NCBI GenBank assembly: GCA_964527785.1 | Contig: CAZGNO010000007.1 | Location: 1-64,000 of the forward strand | DNA from: JADJXV01 sp964527785 | Lineage (GTDB): Bacteria > Bacteroidota > Ignavibacteria > Kapaibacteriales > UBA961 | Direction: 5' to 3' | Length of the DNA: 64,000 nucleotides | Part shown: piece after piece, positions 1 to 8,975 of the stretch | Position numbering within the stretch: position 1 is the first letter of the stretch | How the letters are laid out: each line of letters begins with the position of its first letter | Notes under the pieces: generated by a model | The model's input: the letters and a program-made list of their open reading frames with translations, nothing else | What the model was told of the DNA's origin: nothing | The model's database searches: none | Position numbers and translations under genes: made by a program

Positions 1-67
1 TTGCCAATTTTTTCAAACAAATAATGTACTGAATTTAATGGTTCGGTTATTTTAGCCCTATCACTTA
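1..67. repeat. Dispersed intergenic repeat, copy 1
   Basis: This A/T-rich stretch is close to 11391-11456: both start TTGCCAATTTTT and share GAATTTAAT and CCTATCACTTA in the same order, with a one-base length shift. Neither copy overlaps a gene. Function unknown. The similarity was seen by eye, and the copy may begin upstream of the window. Confidence 0.6.
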
Positions 68-159
68 GGGGGACAAAATTAAATTTATGTATCAGACCTA
101 TAATTGTGAATCCAAAGGATTCAAATGTTTATAGAAAAAGTCATGCCCAACTGAACATA

Positions 160-228
160 CGACCCCGACGGGGTCGAACGTGCATAGCTAATACATTGCT
201 ATAAACATTTAATCCCGTCGGGATTAAT
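160..228. repeat. Palindromic GC-rich intergenic repeats
   Basis: Two short perfect palindromes, CGACCCCGACGGGGTCG and AATCCCGTCGGGATT, lie about 40 bases apart in otherwise A/T-rich DNA. They share the core CCCGWCGGG, so they look like two members of a REP-like family. Together with the hairpins at 305-345 and 442-472 they fill the 494-base gap downstream of ftsZ. I see no gene in that gap. Confidence 0.5.
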
Positions 229-304
229 CAAAATGACAGCTATCATGTAACAACAATTTATTTTGTTCTCTTACTTACACTTACTTACTTTCATTTAATT
301 ATAT

Positions 305-345
305 AAAACAGCATGGACGTATCACTGATACGCCCTTGCTGTTTT
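305..345. terminator. Hairpin, possible bidirectional terminator
   Basis: An outer stem AAAACAGCA/TGCTGTTTT encloses an inner palindrome CGTATCACTGATACG. T-rich DNA follows on the + strand. It could end a rightward transcript entering from outside the window, or be a structured repeat. Confidence 0.4.
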
Positions 346-441
346 ATAATGGATTAATCAAAACATCTTATAACAGTTCCCACAAAACATATAACATCTT
401 TTGTGTAATAATGATTCTATCTGTGTTTCTAATACCACCAT

Positions 442-472
442 AAAAAAAGCGGCTCGAAAGCCGCTTTTTTTT
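442..472 (-). terminator. Rho-independent terminator after ftsZ
   Basis: The inverted repeat AGCGGC/GCCGCT is flanked by an A-run on one side and a T-run on the other, 20-50 bases past the ftsZ stop. In the minus direction it forms a GC stem followed by U residues, which suits the end of the ftsQAZ transcript. It may work in both directions. Confidence 0.8.
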
Positions 473-494
473 CTATCTTTTGATGTATATCATC

Positions 495-1853
495 CTAGTC
501 CATTATCTTCCTCAAAAACGCCGGCTTTTCAATCGTAGCTTCCTTCAGCGCACTATCCCTTGGGATTGAAATAATACCGGGGGGATTCGTATAGCCCCCA
601 CCGTTCATACCTGACGACAAATCGCTTGCGTTGATACGGATTGAACCGGGTGAGCCATTTGCTGCACGACGATAGGTAGCAGGTGTATCCAATTCTTGTA
701 ATTGCTGTACTCCGCTCGGACTCGACTTAGGAATCGAATAATGACGTTCACCTCCGTTTGGGGGAGTTGTCATTGTGCGACTGTTACCATTGCTTGTTGT
801 CGGCTGTGTAACTGTACGGATATTCGGTTGTGGCTGAACAACCGGCGGCTTCACAGTAGCTACTGCTTCAGGTTTTTCAACTATTTTCGAATTGTCTTGA
901 TATTTGAAGCCGGTTGCAACAACTGTAAGCATGATTTTATCACCCATATTCTCGTCGGTAACAATACCGAAAATCAAATTTACTTCGTGTCCTGCAGCTT
1001 CCTCGATTATCTTTACCGCATCTTGCACTTCAACCATTGCCAAATCCGAACTGCCGCAAATATTCACAAGCAGACCTTGCGCTCCGGCAATTGAAATTCC
1101 TTCGAGGAGAGGTGAATTAAGTGCATTTTGAGCTGCCTCTATTGCACGGTGTTCACCGCTTGCGATACCGATTCCCATCAGTGCATCGCCCATGTCTTTC
1201 ATAATGGTACGCACATCTGCAAAGTCCACATTCACATCACCGGTATGGGAAATAAGATCAGCAATTCCGCGAGTAGCATTATAGAGCACATCATCTACCC
1301 GATTGAAAGCATCCTTAAACGATGTTTGTCTGGTGATAATACTCATCAATTTTTGATTAGGGATTGTAATCAAAGCATCAACATGTTTACGTAATTCATT
1401 GATACCACCTTCAGCTTCGGTAGAACGGCGACGTGCCTCCCAATCGAACGGCTTGGTAACAATTCCTATTACCAATGCTCCGAGTTCGCGGGCTACACGT
1501 GCAACAACAGGTGCTCCTCCGGTACCTGTGCCACCGCCCATGCCTGCTGTAACGAACACCATATCGCTGCCGAGAAGTGCCTCGCGTATTTCGTCAATGT
1601 CCTCTTCGGCTGATCGTTGTCCGATTTCGGGTTTGGCACCTGCTCCGAGTCCACGTGTGGTTTCTTTACCAAGTTGGATTTTGTGAGGTGCAAGATTACG
1701 TGCAAGGTCTTGGGCATCGGTATTGGCTGCAACAAAATCAACGCCTATCAATCCTCTTGAAATCATACTATTAATAGCGTTGCCGCCACCGCCGCCAACG
1801 CCTATGACACGAATCTTCGCGCCCTGCTGCTGAATTGTATCAACTTCTATCAT
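495..1853 (-). CDS. ftsZ: Cell division protein FtsZ
   Basis: FtsZ is the tubulin-like GTPase that polymerises at midcell into the Z-ring. The 452-residue product has the N-terminal nucleotide-binding glycine stretch (IGVGGGGGNA, about 17-26) and the tubulin signature GGGTGTG (about 106-112). A low-complexity Pro/Thr/Ser/Asn linker follows (about 320-435), then the C-terminal tail ending KPAFLRKIMD, which in this family docks on FtsA. I chose the ATG at 1853, which has a G-rich Shine-Dalgarno (GGGGGGA) just upstream, over the in-frame GTG four codons earlier. It is the last gene of a leftward ftsQ-ftsA-ftsZ run. Length and motifs are normal for Bacteroidota/Chlorobiota. Confidence 0.97.
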   Translation of the reverse strand: MIEVDTIQQQGAKIRVIGVGGGGGNAINSMISRGLIGVDFVAANTDAQDLARNLAPHKIQLGKETTRGLGAGAKPEIGQRSAEEDIDEIREALLGSDMVFVTAGMGGGTGTGGAPVVARVARELGALVIGIVTKPFDWEARRRSTEAEGGINELRKHVDALITIPNQKLMSIITRQTSFKDAFNRVDDVLYNATRGIADLISHTGDVNVDFADVRTIMKDMGDALMGIGIASGEHRAIEAAQNALNSPLLEGISIAGAQGLLVNICGSSDLAMVEVQDAVKIIEEAAGHEVNLIFGIVTDENMGDKIMLTVVATGFKYQDNSKIVEKPEAVATVKPPVVQPQPNIRTVTQPTTSNGNSRTMTTPPNGGERHYSIPKSSPSGVQQLQELDTPATYRRAANGSPGSIRINASDLSSGMNGGGYTNPPGIISIPRDSALKEATIEKPAFLRKIMD

Positions 1854-1949
1854 TTTTCCCCCCACGGTATAAATGAAAACAATACGTTCATGTAAAAAAA
1901 ATAATTATTAAGCAAATTAAGTAAATTCTGAAATTATCAACAAGTAAAA

Positions 1950-3212
1950 TTATAATTCTTCAAAAAACGACTTCACTTTTTTGAAGAGCGACGGCTTTTT
2001 GGATGCTACGTCTTCTGTACTTTCATCCACAGTATGGTTTCTAGCCCGCAGACCATGCATTACCAGTCCGACTGCTGTAGCAAACATTGGACTTTCTACC
2101 TCAGGAGCAAGTCCGCCGTATGACATAGCGGATGGAATACCAATCTTTACCGGACGACCGAAAACATTGTGAGCAAGCTCATCAGTCCCACGCAAAAGTG
2201 CGCTGCCACCGGTTACAATTACACCTGCAAAAAGTCGGTCGGCATAGCCGGATTTTTTGATTTCAGCATACGCAAATTCAAAAATTTCTTCCATACGAGG
2301 TTGGATTACCTGACAAAGCAAACTCTTTGTAACTTCAAGAGGTTTCCGCCCGCCGATTCCGGGTATCATAAATACTTCATCGCGCATAATACTTTCTTGG
2401 AGTGCGTGACCATATTCACGTTTGATACGTTCGGCTTGTACATTTAGAATCCCCAATACATTACAAATGTCGTCTGTAACTTGGTGTCCACCAATCGCAA
2501 ATACCGCCGTGTGGCGTATAATTCCTTCAACAAACACCGCTACATCGGTAGTACCGCCACCAATATCAATGAGAGCTACGCCAACTTCTTTTTCGTCATC
2601 ATCCAGAACAGCAGCACTGCTGGCAAGCGGTTCCAAAACAAGGTCACTCACCGTTAGTCCGGCGCGCTCTACACATCGGTGGATATTTTGCATTGCGGTA
2701 ACGAGAGCAGTCACAATATGCACATTTGCCTCCATGCGCACCCCGCTCATTCCAATCGGATCGGTTATTCCGTCTTGTCCGTCAATAATATAGTCTTGGG
2801 GAATCACATGAAGTATGCGGCGGTCGGATGGAATTGCAATTCTTCTTGCTTCCTCCAGGAGCCGCTGAACATCTGAATGCGAAATTTCTTTCGTGGGGTT
2901 TGAAATAGAAATAATATGGCGTGTTGCGAATGATTGGATATGATCTCCTGCAATACCGACAACTACTTCTTTCACTTTAATTCCGGCTTGCTGTTCCGCT
3001 AGTGTAACTGCTTGCTGAATTGAACGCACCGCCTTGTCAATATTTACAATTACTCCGCGTCTGAGCCCGTCGCTGTCTGCCAATCCAAGACCTAAAATAT
3101 TCAAAGACTTACGCGAAGAATCAGTTGCTACGATCAATACACATACTTTCGATGTGCCGATATCCAATCCAACAATTATATCGTCGTTATTTATGCTATA
3201 GTCTGAGTTCAT
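1950..3212 (-). CDS. ftsA: Cell division protein FtsA
   Basis: This actin-like ATPase tethers FtsZ filaments to the cytoplasmic membrane. The 420-aa product shows the actin-fold phosphate-1 loop (GLDIGTSKVCVLI near residue 15), the phosphate-2 loop (LIDIGGGTTDVAVF near 213) and the adenosine motif (IVTGGSALLRG). The last 16 residues, lysine- and phenylalanine-rich (KKVKSFFEEL), look like the usual amphipathic membrane-targeting helix. It lies 96 bases upstream of ftsZ and 39 bases downstream of ftsQ, so co-transcription is likely. No defects seen. Confidence 0.97.
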   Translation of the reverse strand: MNSDYSINNDDIIVGLDIGTSKVCVLIVATDSSRKSLNILGLGLADSDGLRRGVIVNIDKAVRSIQQAVTLAEQQAGIKVKEVVVGIAGDHIQSFATRHIISISNPTKEISHSDVQRLLEEARRIAIPSDRRILHVIPQDYIIDGQDGITDPIGMSGVRMEANVHIVTALVTAMQNIHRCVERAGLTVSDLVLEPLASSAAVLDDDEKEVGVALIDIGGGTTDVAVFVEGIIRHTAVFAIGGHQVTDDICNVLGILNVQAERIKREYGHALQESIMRDEVFMIPGIGGRKPLEVTKSLLCQVIQPRMEEIFEFAYAEIKKSGYADRLFAGVIVTGGSALLRGTDELAHNVFGRPVKIGIPSAMSYGGLAPEVESPMFATAVGLVMHGLRARNHTVDESTEDVASKKPSLFKKVKSFFEEL

Positions 3213-3251
3213 GCCTGTTTACCTGAATTGACAGTCAGTTTAACTTTGATA

Positions 3252-4046
3252 TTATCCGTTGTTGTTTTTAAGTATCTTTTTCTTTACGACTAATTGACCC
3301 TCCCACTGAAGATCAATATATTCAATTGATTTTTTTTCTAATCGAGGCAGCTCCAATGTCCAGAATCTAAACAGGTATTCAAACTTTACGGGTAAATCAT
3401 CGGATTTTCCAAGATTAACCGTTATACCCGACTCCGTAGAGCGCAAAAAGAACGAATTATTATTTTGGCGATAAAACAATTCCGACATTGCCTGATATAA
3501 TTCCCCGCTCTGAGTGTTCTGTAATTCTTTCAATACTCGAACAAGATCTGATAGTGTCGTCGAATCAATTTTACCGTCTATTTCAATTCCATGAACAATC
3601 GGTACATCTGACACAACCGAAAACAATCTGTAAGGAAGTACTATCCCATCTCGGTCTATATATTTCAAATCTCCGTCCATTCCTTTGAGAGCAGCAACAG
3701 GAAGTCGCTCTTCGATTGCAATAGCAATTTTTCCATTCTCTCCATGAGCAACAGTTGCCGAGCGAACAAATGGATGCTGTTTAATTTTTTGACGAATTTC
3801 TGCAAGCTGAATGTCCCGTAGAAACGGATGTTCGCCTTTCTCTATTCCCACTCTTTCTAATATTTCCTGCTCGGTAAGAGTTTTAATACCGACAACAGTT
3901 ATGGATTGAAGTCGCTGTTTAGACTTCCACATAAATGCCAGTGCAAAAACACCTCCCACAATTATAAGAATTGTCAACAAACGACTATAAAGAAAAGAAC
4001 GCTTGTCTTTATCATCTATAGTAATTTGCAGCTGCTTCTTTGCCAT
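3252..4046 (-). CDS. ftsQ: Cell division protein FtsQ (POTRA domain)
   Basis: FtsQ is a bitopic inner-membrane divisome protein. The 264-aa product has a short basic cytoplasmic N-terminus, one membrane segment (about 20-40) and a POTRA domain beginning at ITVVGIKTLTEQEIL (about 49), followed by the beta domain. Sequence identity in this family is low, so the assignment rests on topology, the POTRA start and position directly upstream of ftsA. It appears to be the first gene of this transcript: 711 bases without a gene lie upstream, and the murein genes that often precede ftsQ are absent here. Confidence 0.9.
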   Translation of the reverse strand: MAKKQLQITIDDKDKRSFLYSRLLTILIIVGGVFALAFMWKSKQRLQSITVVGIKTLTEQEILERVGIEKGEHPFLRDIQLAEIRQKIKQHPFVRSATVAHGENGKIAIAIEERLPVAALKGMDGDLKYIDRDGIVLPYRLFSVVSDVPIVHGIEIDGKIDSTTLSDLVRVLKELQNTQSGELYQAMSELFYRQNNNSFFLRSTESGITVNLGKSDDLPVKFEYLFRFWTLELPRLEKKSIEYIDLQWEGQLVVKKKILKNNNG

Positions 4047-4757
4047 GTATGTTCAGTACTGATTCCGGTTTTGAATAATTCTTCGCAGAGGTCATCGGCT
4101 GGGGTTTTGCATACTGCATACACTGATTAAGAATCAAAATTCACACGCTCTCCATACAAAATATTGAGCGACATAGAACTATGAAACCTAAACTGCGGAA
4201 TAAAATGCAGACGCAAAAACGAAAGGAAAGCCGAGTTTTCTCGATGCTGCTCAAGAAAATTCTATACAAAACTATAACGCTTCGAGGGAAAAGACAAGCA
4301 AAATTTTACTTTAAGCAAAATTTTTTATTTCTTTGTAATTATTAGGTAAAAAAAACTTATACACCACACTGCAATTCTGCTCAATTTATCATACTCCAAT
4401 GTAGTCGAATCTCCTATTATAAGTGTAGTCAATTATCCTATTATAAGTATAGCAGCTGTCATAAATGCTGCAAAATTTCCTATATTTGCTGACGGTACTA
4501 TGTACATACAGGGACAAGCGTAATCGAAATATTGAAATCAGACAACTGAATCCGATAAATCACCGGTCAGTCGAATTATTTTGCAAGTTATATGTGAGAA
4601 TCAAGTTACGTCAAACCGAGCGCAGTCGTTGTTGAATATTTACCGAAGTTTGAATACAAATTGTTACAATTATTTTGTGTATTTACTTCCTATAGTTAAA
4701 TAACGAATATACAAAAATAGAAAATAGAGTTCTGAAAATCTACATTGACACATTGAA
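4047..4757. other. Gene-free divergent intergenic region
   Basis: The 711 bases between the ftsQ start and the divergent ABC ATPase contain no convincing ORF. Visible content: a 13-bp direct repeat TCCTATTATAAGT at 4412-4424 and 4436-4448 (24-bp period, with a degraded third unit before it), and TATATTTG at 4481-4488, which matches the Bacteroidota -7 element TAnnTTTG reading rightward. The repeats could bind a regulator; this is inference. Confidence 0.4.
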
Positions 4758-5852
4758 ATGACGCACCTGCAACTTTCCTCCGTTACAAAAAAATACGACA
4801 ATGATACAGTTGCAGTTCGCAATGCTTCATTTGAAGTTCAGCCCGGGGAGTTTCTTGTGCTCGTCGGTCCATCCGGTTGCGGGAAAAGTACACTTTTGCG
4901 AATGATTGCCGGATTGGAGAATATCAGTGAAGGAGATTTATTCTTCGATGGCAAACGGATGAACGATACACCACCCAAAGACCGAGATATTGGAATGGTT
5001 TTTCAAAATTATGCTCTCTACCCTCATTTAACTGTCGGCGAAAATATTGGATTTCCCCTTTCGATACGAAAAGAACCCAAATCCGAAATTCAAAGAAAAG
5101 TAGGTGCAACTGCAGAGATGCTCGGTTTAACTCATGCTCTCTCCAGCAAACCCAAAGAACTCTCCGGCGGGCAACGCCAACGCGTAGCGCTGGGCAGAGC
5201 AATTATTCGCAGTCCCCGTGTTTTCCTATTTGACGAGCCCCTCTCGAATTTAGATGCTCAGCTTCGTGTGCAAATGCGTTCGGAGATAATTACACTCCAA
5301 CGCACTCTTGGTGTAACTGCAGTATACGTAACTCACGACCAAACAGAAGCGATGACGATGGGTGATAAAATCGCAGTACTCAAAGGAGGTATCATTCAAC
5401 AAATTTCAACACCTGCTGAAATGTATCGTTCGCCTGAAAATATATTCATAGCTGCTTTTATCGGCAGCCCGCAGATTAATCTTTTTAGAGGAAAAATTGC
5501 AGTTGGTTCAACAATTCTCTTCGAAGAAAATGACAGCCGCTGTGCATTTATCTTAAAAAAAGAAGATTTTATTCATTCACTACCAACTAATGGCACTGAA
5601 ATTACAATTGGTATTCGCCCCGAAGCCCTTTCTTTCACTAATCACTCTGGAGATAATTCTTTAAAGTTTGACGCAGAAATTAAAACAGTTGAATACATTG
5701 GACATGAATCTCTTGTATATCTTCAAACAACCGGTGATTTGAAATGCTGCCGCGTTCCTTCAATTGCCACTGTTTCTATCGGTTCACGTGCAGTTTTTTA
5801 TATTGATTCATCCCAACTTCTTATTTTTGGAAATGACGGCTTACGATTGTAA
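4758..5852 (+). CDS. MalK/UgpC-type sugar ABC transporter ATPase (orphan)
   Basis: ATP-hydrolysing subunit of a carbohydrate-uptake-type ABC importer, cytoplasmic face of the inner membrane. The 364-aa protein has Walker A GPSGCGKST (37-45), a Q-loop, the signature LSGGQRQRV (135-143), Walker B VFLFDEP (155-161) and the H-loop VTHDQTEAM with His193. A C-terminal TOBE/MalK-like regulatory region (about 240-364) follows. Order and length are typical of MalK, UgpC and MsmX. No permease or substrate-binding gene lies beside it: neighbours are ftsQ (divergent) and an M20 peptidase. It may therefore energise permeases encoded elsewhere, as MsmX does; the substrate cannot be read from sequence. Confidence 0.9.
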   Translation: MTHLQLSSVTKKYDNDTVAVRNASFEVQPGEFLVLVGPSGCGKSTLLRMIAGLENISEGDLFFDGKRMNDTPPKDRDIGMVFQNYALYPHLTVGENIGFPLSIRKEPKSEIQRKVGATAEMLGLTHALSSKPKELSGGQRQRVALGRAIIRSPRVFLFDEPLSNLDAQLRVQMRSEIITLQRTLGVTAVYVTHDQTEAMTMGDKIAVLKGGIIQQISTPAEMYRSPENIFIAAFIGSPQINLFRGKIAVGSTILFEENDSRCAFILKKEDFIHSLPTNGTEITIGIRPEALSFTNHSGDNSLKFDAEIKTVEYIGHESLVYLQTTGDLKCCRVPSIATVSIGSRAVFYIDSSQLLIFGNDGLRL

Positions 5853-6063
5853 AATTCTATTTATTTTTTTTCACTCTCCGGATAACTGCGTATAATCATC
5901 ACTATTATGCCAACTCATATTTCAACCAAAGACCTATAGAACTATATTTACAAATTAAACTTCCAAGAAAAACATAAACCGGCTAGTTTTCATAGTGAAA
6001 TTTAGTCCATTATTCGTAATTTTGTCAAGCAAAATTCAATCTCCAATCCTTTCGCTTTGAATA

Positions 6064-7440
6064 ATGAACGACATTAAACAATATATTCTCCAAAATCAAC
6101 CCCGTTTTTTGGATGAACTTGCTGATCTCCTGCGTATCCCTTCAGTTTCCACAGCACCCGAACATATTGCCGATGTAGCTTCTTGTGCCGAATTTGTTGC
6201 AGAACATATTCGTAAAATCGGAATAAGTGACGTTACCGTTTTTCCTACCAAAGGGCACCCTATCGTCTATGCAGAATATAAATGCCAACGAAAAAATGCT
6301 CCGACAGTTCTTTTCTACGGACACTACGATGTTCAGCCGATTGACCCGTTAAATTTATGGACAAATCCTCCCTTTGAACCGACATTCCGAGACGGCAAAG
6401 TATTTGCTCGCGGTGCAACGGATGACAAAGGACAGATTTTTCTTCATATAAAAGCACTCGAAGCACACCTGAATGTTCGCGGAGAATTGCCGGTAAATGT
6501 AAAACTACTGCTCGAAGGCGAAGAAGAAATAGGCAGTGTTCACTTAGAAGAATTTATCCGTACTCATCAAGATTTATTACGTTGTGACACCGTAGTTATT
6601 TCGGATACTCCAATTTATGCACCGGGTGTCCCGTCACTTGTGTACGGTTTGCGAGGGTTGTGTTATATGGAGGTGACCGTTACCGGACCTAATCGTGATT
6701 TGCATTCCGGTAGTTTTGGCGGAGCGGTTCAAAATCCTGTAAATGCACTTTGCGATATGATTGCTATCCTCAAGGACGGCTACGGTCGTATTACTATTCC
6801 GGGGTTTTACGACAATATTCTACCCCTTACCCAAGAGGAGCGTGACGGCTATTCAAATCTTCCGTTTGATGAAGAAGAGTATCGAGCTCAGCTTGATATT
6901 CCATTTACATTTGGAGAATTTGGCTATTCAACCATAGAAAGAACATGGGCACGCCCTACTCTGGATGTTAATGGAATTATAGGCGGTTTCACGGGAATAG
7001 GAGCAAAGACAGTGCTTCCGTCGGTAGCAAAAGCTAAAATCTCAATGCGGCTTGTTCCTAATCAAGATGCGCACGACATTGCACAAAAATTTCAAGAATA
7101 TTTTAGAGCTATCGCACCTCCAACCGTAAAGGTTGAGGTTGAGAATCATCATGGAGCAAATCCTGTGCTGACTCCTCGAGATTCAATGGGTATGAATGCA
7201 GCTAGAATTGCCCTGCGCGAGGCATACGGCAAAGAAGCGGTGCTTACACGGGAAGGGGGCTCAATTCCGGTGTGCTTGCTGTTTGATACGATTCTTCACG
7301 CACCGACGGTACTGATGGGATTCGGACTTTCTACTGAAAATGCTCATTCACCTGACGAGCATTTCCTACTTGAGAATTTTGAAAAAGGAATGATTGCTAC
7401 TGCAGCATTTTATGATGAAATGGGTAAGCAAACTATTTGA
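6064..7440 (+). CDS. M20 family metallo-dipeptidase/amidohydrolase
   Basis: Predicted cytoplasmic di-zinc peptidase of the M20 ArgE/DapE/carboxypeptidase G2 superfamily, closest by motif pattern to the dipeptidase (carnosinase-like) branch. Visible metal/catalytic motifs in 458 aa: GHYDVQP with His87, ARGATDDKGQ with Asp120, EGEEEIGS with the Glu pair near 154-155, a further Asp in VISDTPIYAP, and the dimerisation-domain motif HSGSFGG. No signal peptide. Substrate not determinable; dipeptide hydrolysis is the likely activity. It follows the ABC ATPase by 211 bases, with no clear operon link. Confidence 0.9.
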   Translation: MNDIKQYILQNQPRFLDELADLLRIPSVSTAPEHIADVASCAEFVAEHIRKIGISDVTVFPTKGHPIVYAEYKCQRKNAPTVLFYGHYDVQPIDPLNLWTNPPFEPTFRDGKVFARGATDDKGQIFLHIKALEAHLNVRGELPVNVKLLLEGEEEIGSVHLEEFIRTHQDLLRCDTVVISDTPIYAPGVPSLVYGLRGLCYMEVTVTGPNRDLHSGSFGGAVQNPVNALCDMIAILKDGYGRITIPGFYDNILPLTQEERDGYSNLPFDEEEYRAQLDIPFTFGEFGYSTIERTWARPTLDVNGIIGGFTGIGAKTVLPSVAKAKISMRLVPNQDAHDIAQKFQEYFRAIAPPTVKVEVENHHGANPVLTPRDSMGMNAARIALREAYGKEAVLTREGGSIPVCLLFDTILHAPTVLMGFGLSTENAHSPDEHFLLENFEKGMIATAAFYDEMGKQTI

Positions 7441-7661
7441 AAACAAACAGACATAAAGGCGGCAATGCTTGCGAAATCAAGCGAAAATTTATTTCTACGA
7501 TAAGAATTATGAGCGGAGCGGCGGCACTTCAAACTCTCTACTTGCAAAACCCAAACGCTGCTACTCCATTTCGTTAATTGTGTTATCGAACTCATCTCTT
7601 TACGGAATAGAATAAATTTTTTAGCTTTTGCAAATGCTTGCCGCCATTTTTATGGAACACT

Positions 7662-8810
7662 ATGAAAATTGCCTACGTTTCCACATTTGATGCACAGCAG
7701 GTAAACAGTTGGTCAGGAACAGGATATACGATTGCCAAAGCATTAGAACGGCAAGGGATAGAAATTGCTTATATAGGTCCATTGAAGGAAAAAAACAGCT
7801 TGTTATATAAAGCAAAGCAGTTTTTTTATCGTGATATTCTTAAAAAAAGACATATTCGCCAAGCTGAGCCGGAAATTCTCCGTGATAATGCCCGTCAAAT
7901 TACAGAACAATTAGAAGTAATAAATCCTGATATTGTATTTGCAATTTGGGCGCACCCGATTGCTTACCTTGAATGCAAGCAACCGATTGTATTTGTAGCA
8001 GATGCAACATTCCCGCTTATGCACAATTATTATGGCGATTATACTAATCTCAGCGCTGCTACAATTCGCAATGTCAGAGCATTTGAGCAATCTGCACTCG
8101 ACCGTTCAGCAGCAATAATATACAGTTCTAAGTGGGCAGCAACAAGTGCTACAAAGGATTACGGAATCAGCCCGGATAAAGTATATGTCGTTCCGTTCGG
8201 AGCCAATATTGACACCCCTCCCTGCGAACAAGAAATTGAGCAGTTTATCCAAAACCGTATAGACAGTAATGTCTGCAAACTACTGTTTTTGGGTGTGGAT
8301 TGGGAAAGAAAAGGCGGAAATACTGCAATAAAAATAGCAATGTACCTTCATAATAAAGGCATTCCGGTAGAACTCAATATTGTCGGGTGTTTACCGCCTG
8401 ATGCCAATGTACCTGAGTATGTGAAATTACTCGGTTTCTTGAAAAAATCTGACCCGAATGACGTTGTAAAATTGAAAGAGCTTTTCGAAAATTCACACTT
8501 TTTGATTCTGCCGTCAATTGCAGATTGTACGCCAATCGTATTTGCAGAGGCAAACTCTTTCGGACTTCCATGTATCAGTACTACCGTCGGAGGAATCCCC
8601 TCTATGATTACGAACGGTATTAATGGACAGCTTTTCGACCTGGATGCTTTAGCGGAATCATACAGCGACTTTATCTCAGAAAAAATGAGTACACCGGCAG
8701 CATATCAAAATCTTGCTCGTTTGTCATTTAAAGAATACAAAACGCGACTTAATTGGGATGTAGCCGGCAAACAGATTAAAAATATTCTCGATAATTTGAT
8801 TAAAAAATAA
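7662..8810 (+). CDS. GT4-like glycosyltransferase (GT-B fold)
   Basis: Likely transfers a sugar from a nucleotide-sugar donor to a glycan or lipid acceptor. The 382-aa protein starts MKIAYVSTFDAQQ with a Gly-rich acceptor-side loop (SGTGY). Its C-terminal half has the GT-B donor site: a LFLGVDWERKGG segment, then LPSIADCTPIVFAEA, where the acidic residue in FAEA matches the EX7E region of GT4 enzymes, then GIPSMI. I use the ATG at 7662, because the longer reading begins at a TTG without support. It stands alone, not in a polysaccharide cluster, so acceptor and pathway remain open. Confidence 0.85.
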   Translation: MKIAYVSTFDAQQVNSWSGTGYTIAKALERQGIEIAYIGPLKEKNSLLYKAKQFFYRDILKKRHIRQAEPEILRDNARQITEQLEVINPDIVFAIWAHPIAYLECKQPIVFVADATFPLMHNYYGDYTNLSAATIRNVRAFEQSALDRSAAIIYSSKWAATSATKDYGISPDKVYVVPFGANIDTPPCEQEIEQFIQNRIDSNVCKLLFLGVDWERKGGNTAIKIAMYLHNKGIPVELNIVGCLPPDANVPEYVKLLGFLKKSDPNDVVKLKELFENSHFLILPSIADCTPIVFAEANSFGLPCISTTVGGIPSMITNGINGQLFDLDALAESYSDFISEKMSTPAAYQNLARLSFKEYKTRLNWDVAGKQIKNILDNLIKK

Positions 8811-8975
8811 AGCAAAGCATATTTTTCAACTACTTCTTCAACCATAATTTGGTCAGTTTCATCCTTTGGTGAAGATTTAACCCTCTCAATTCTTTTTTTC
8901 TTATTTTTGGAGTGTCCTGTGAGATAAATTGTCACTGTTTTTCAAAAATATTCCTCATATTCTACTCCTAATGCT

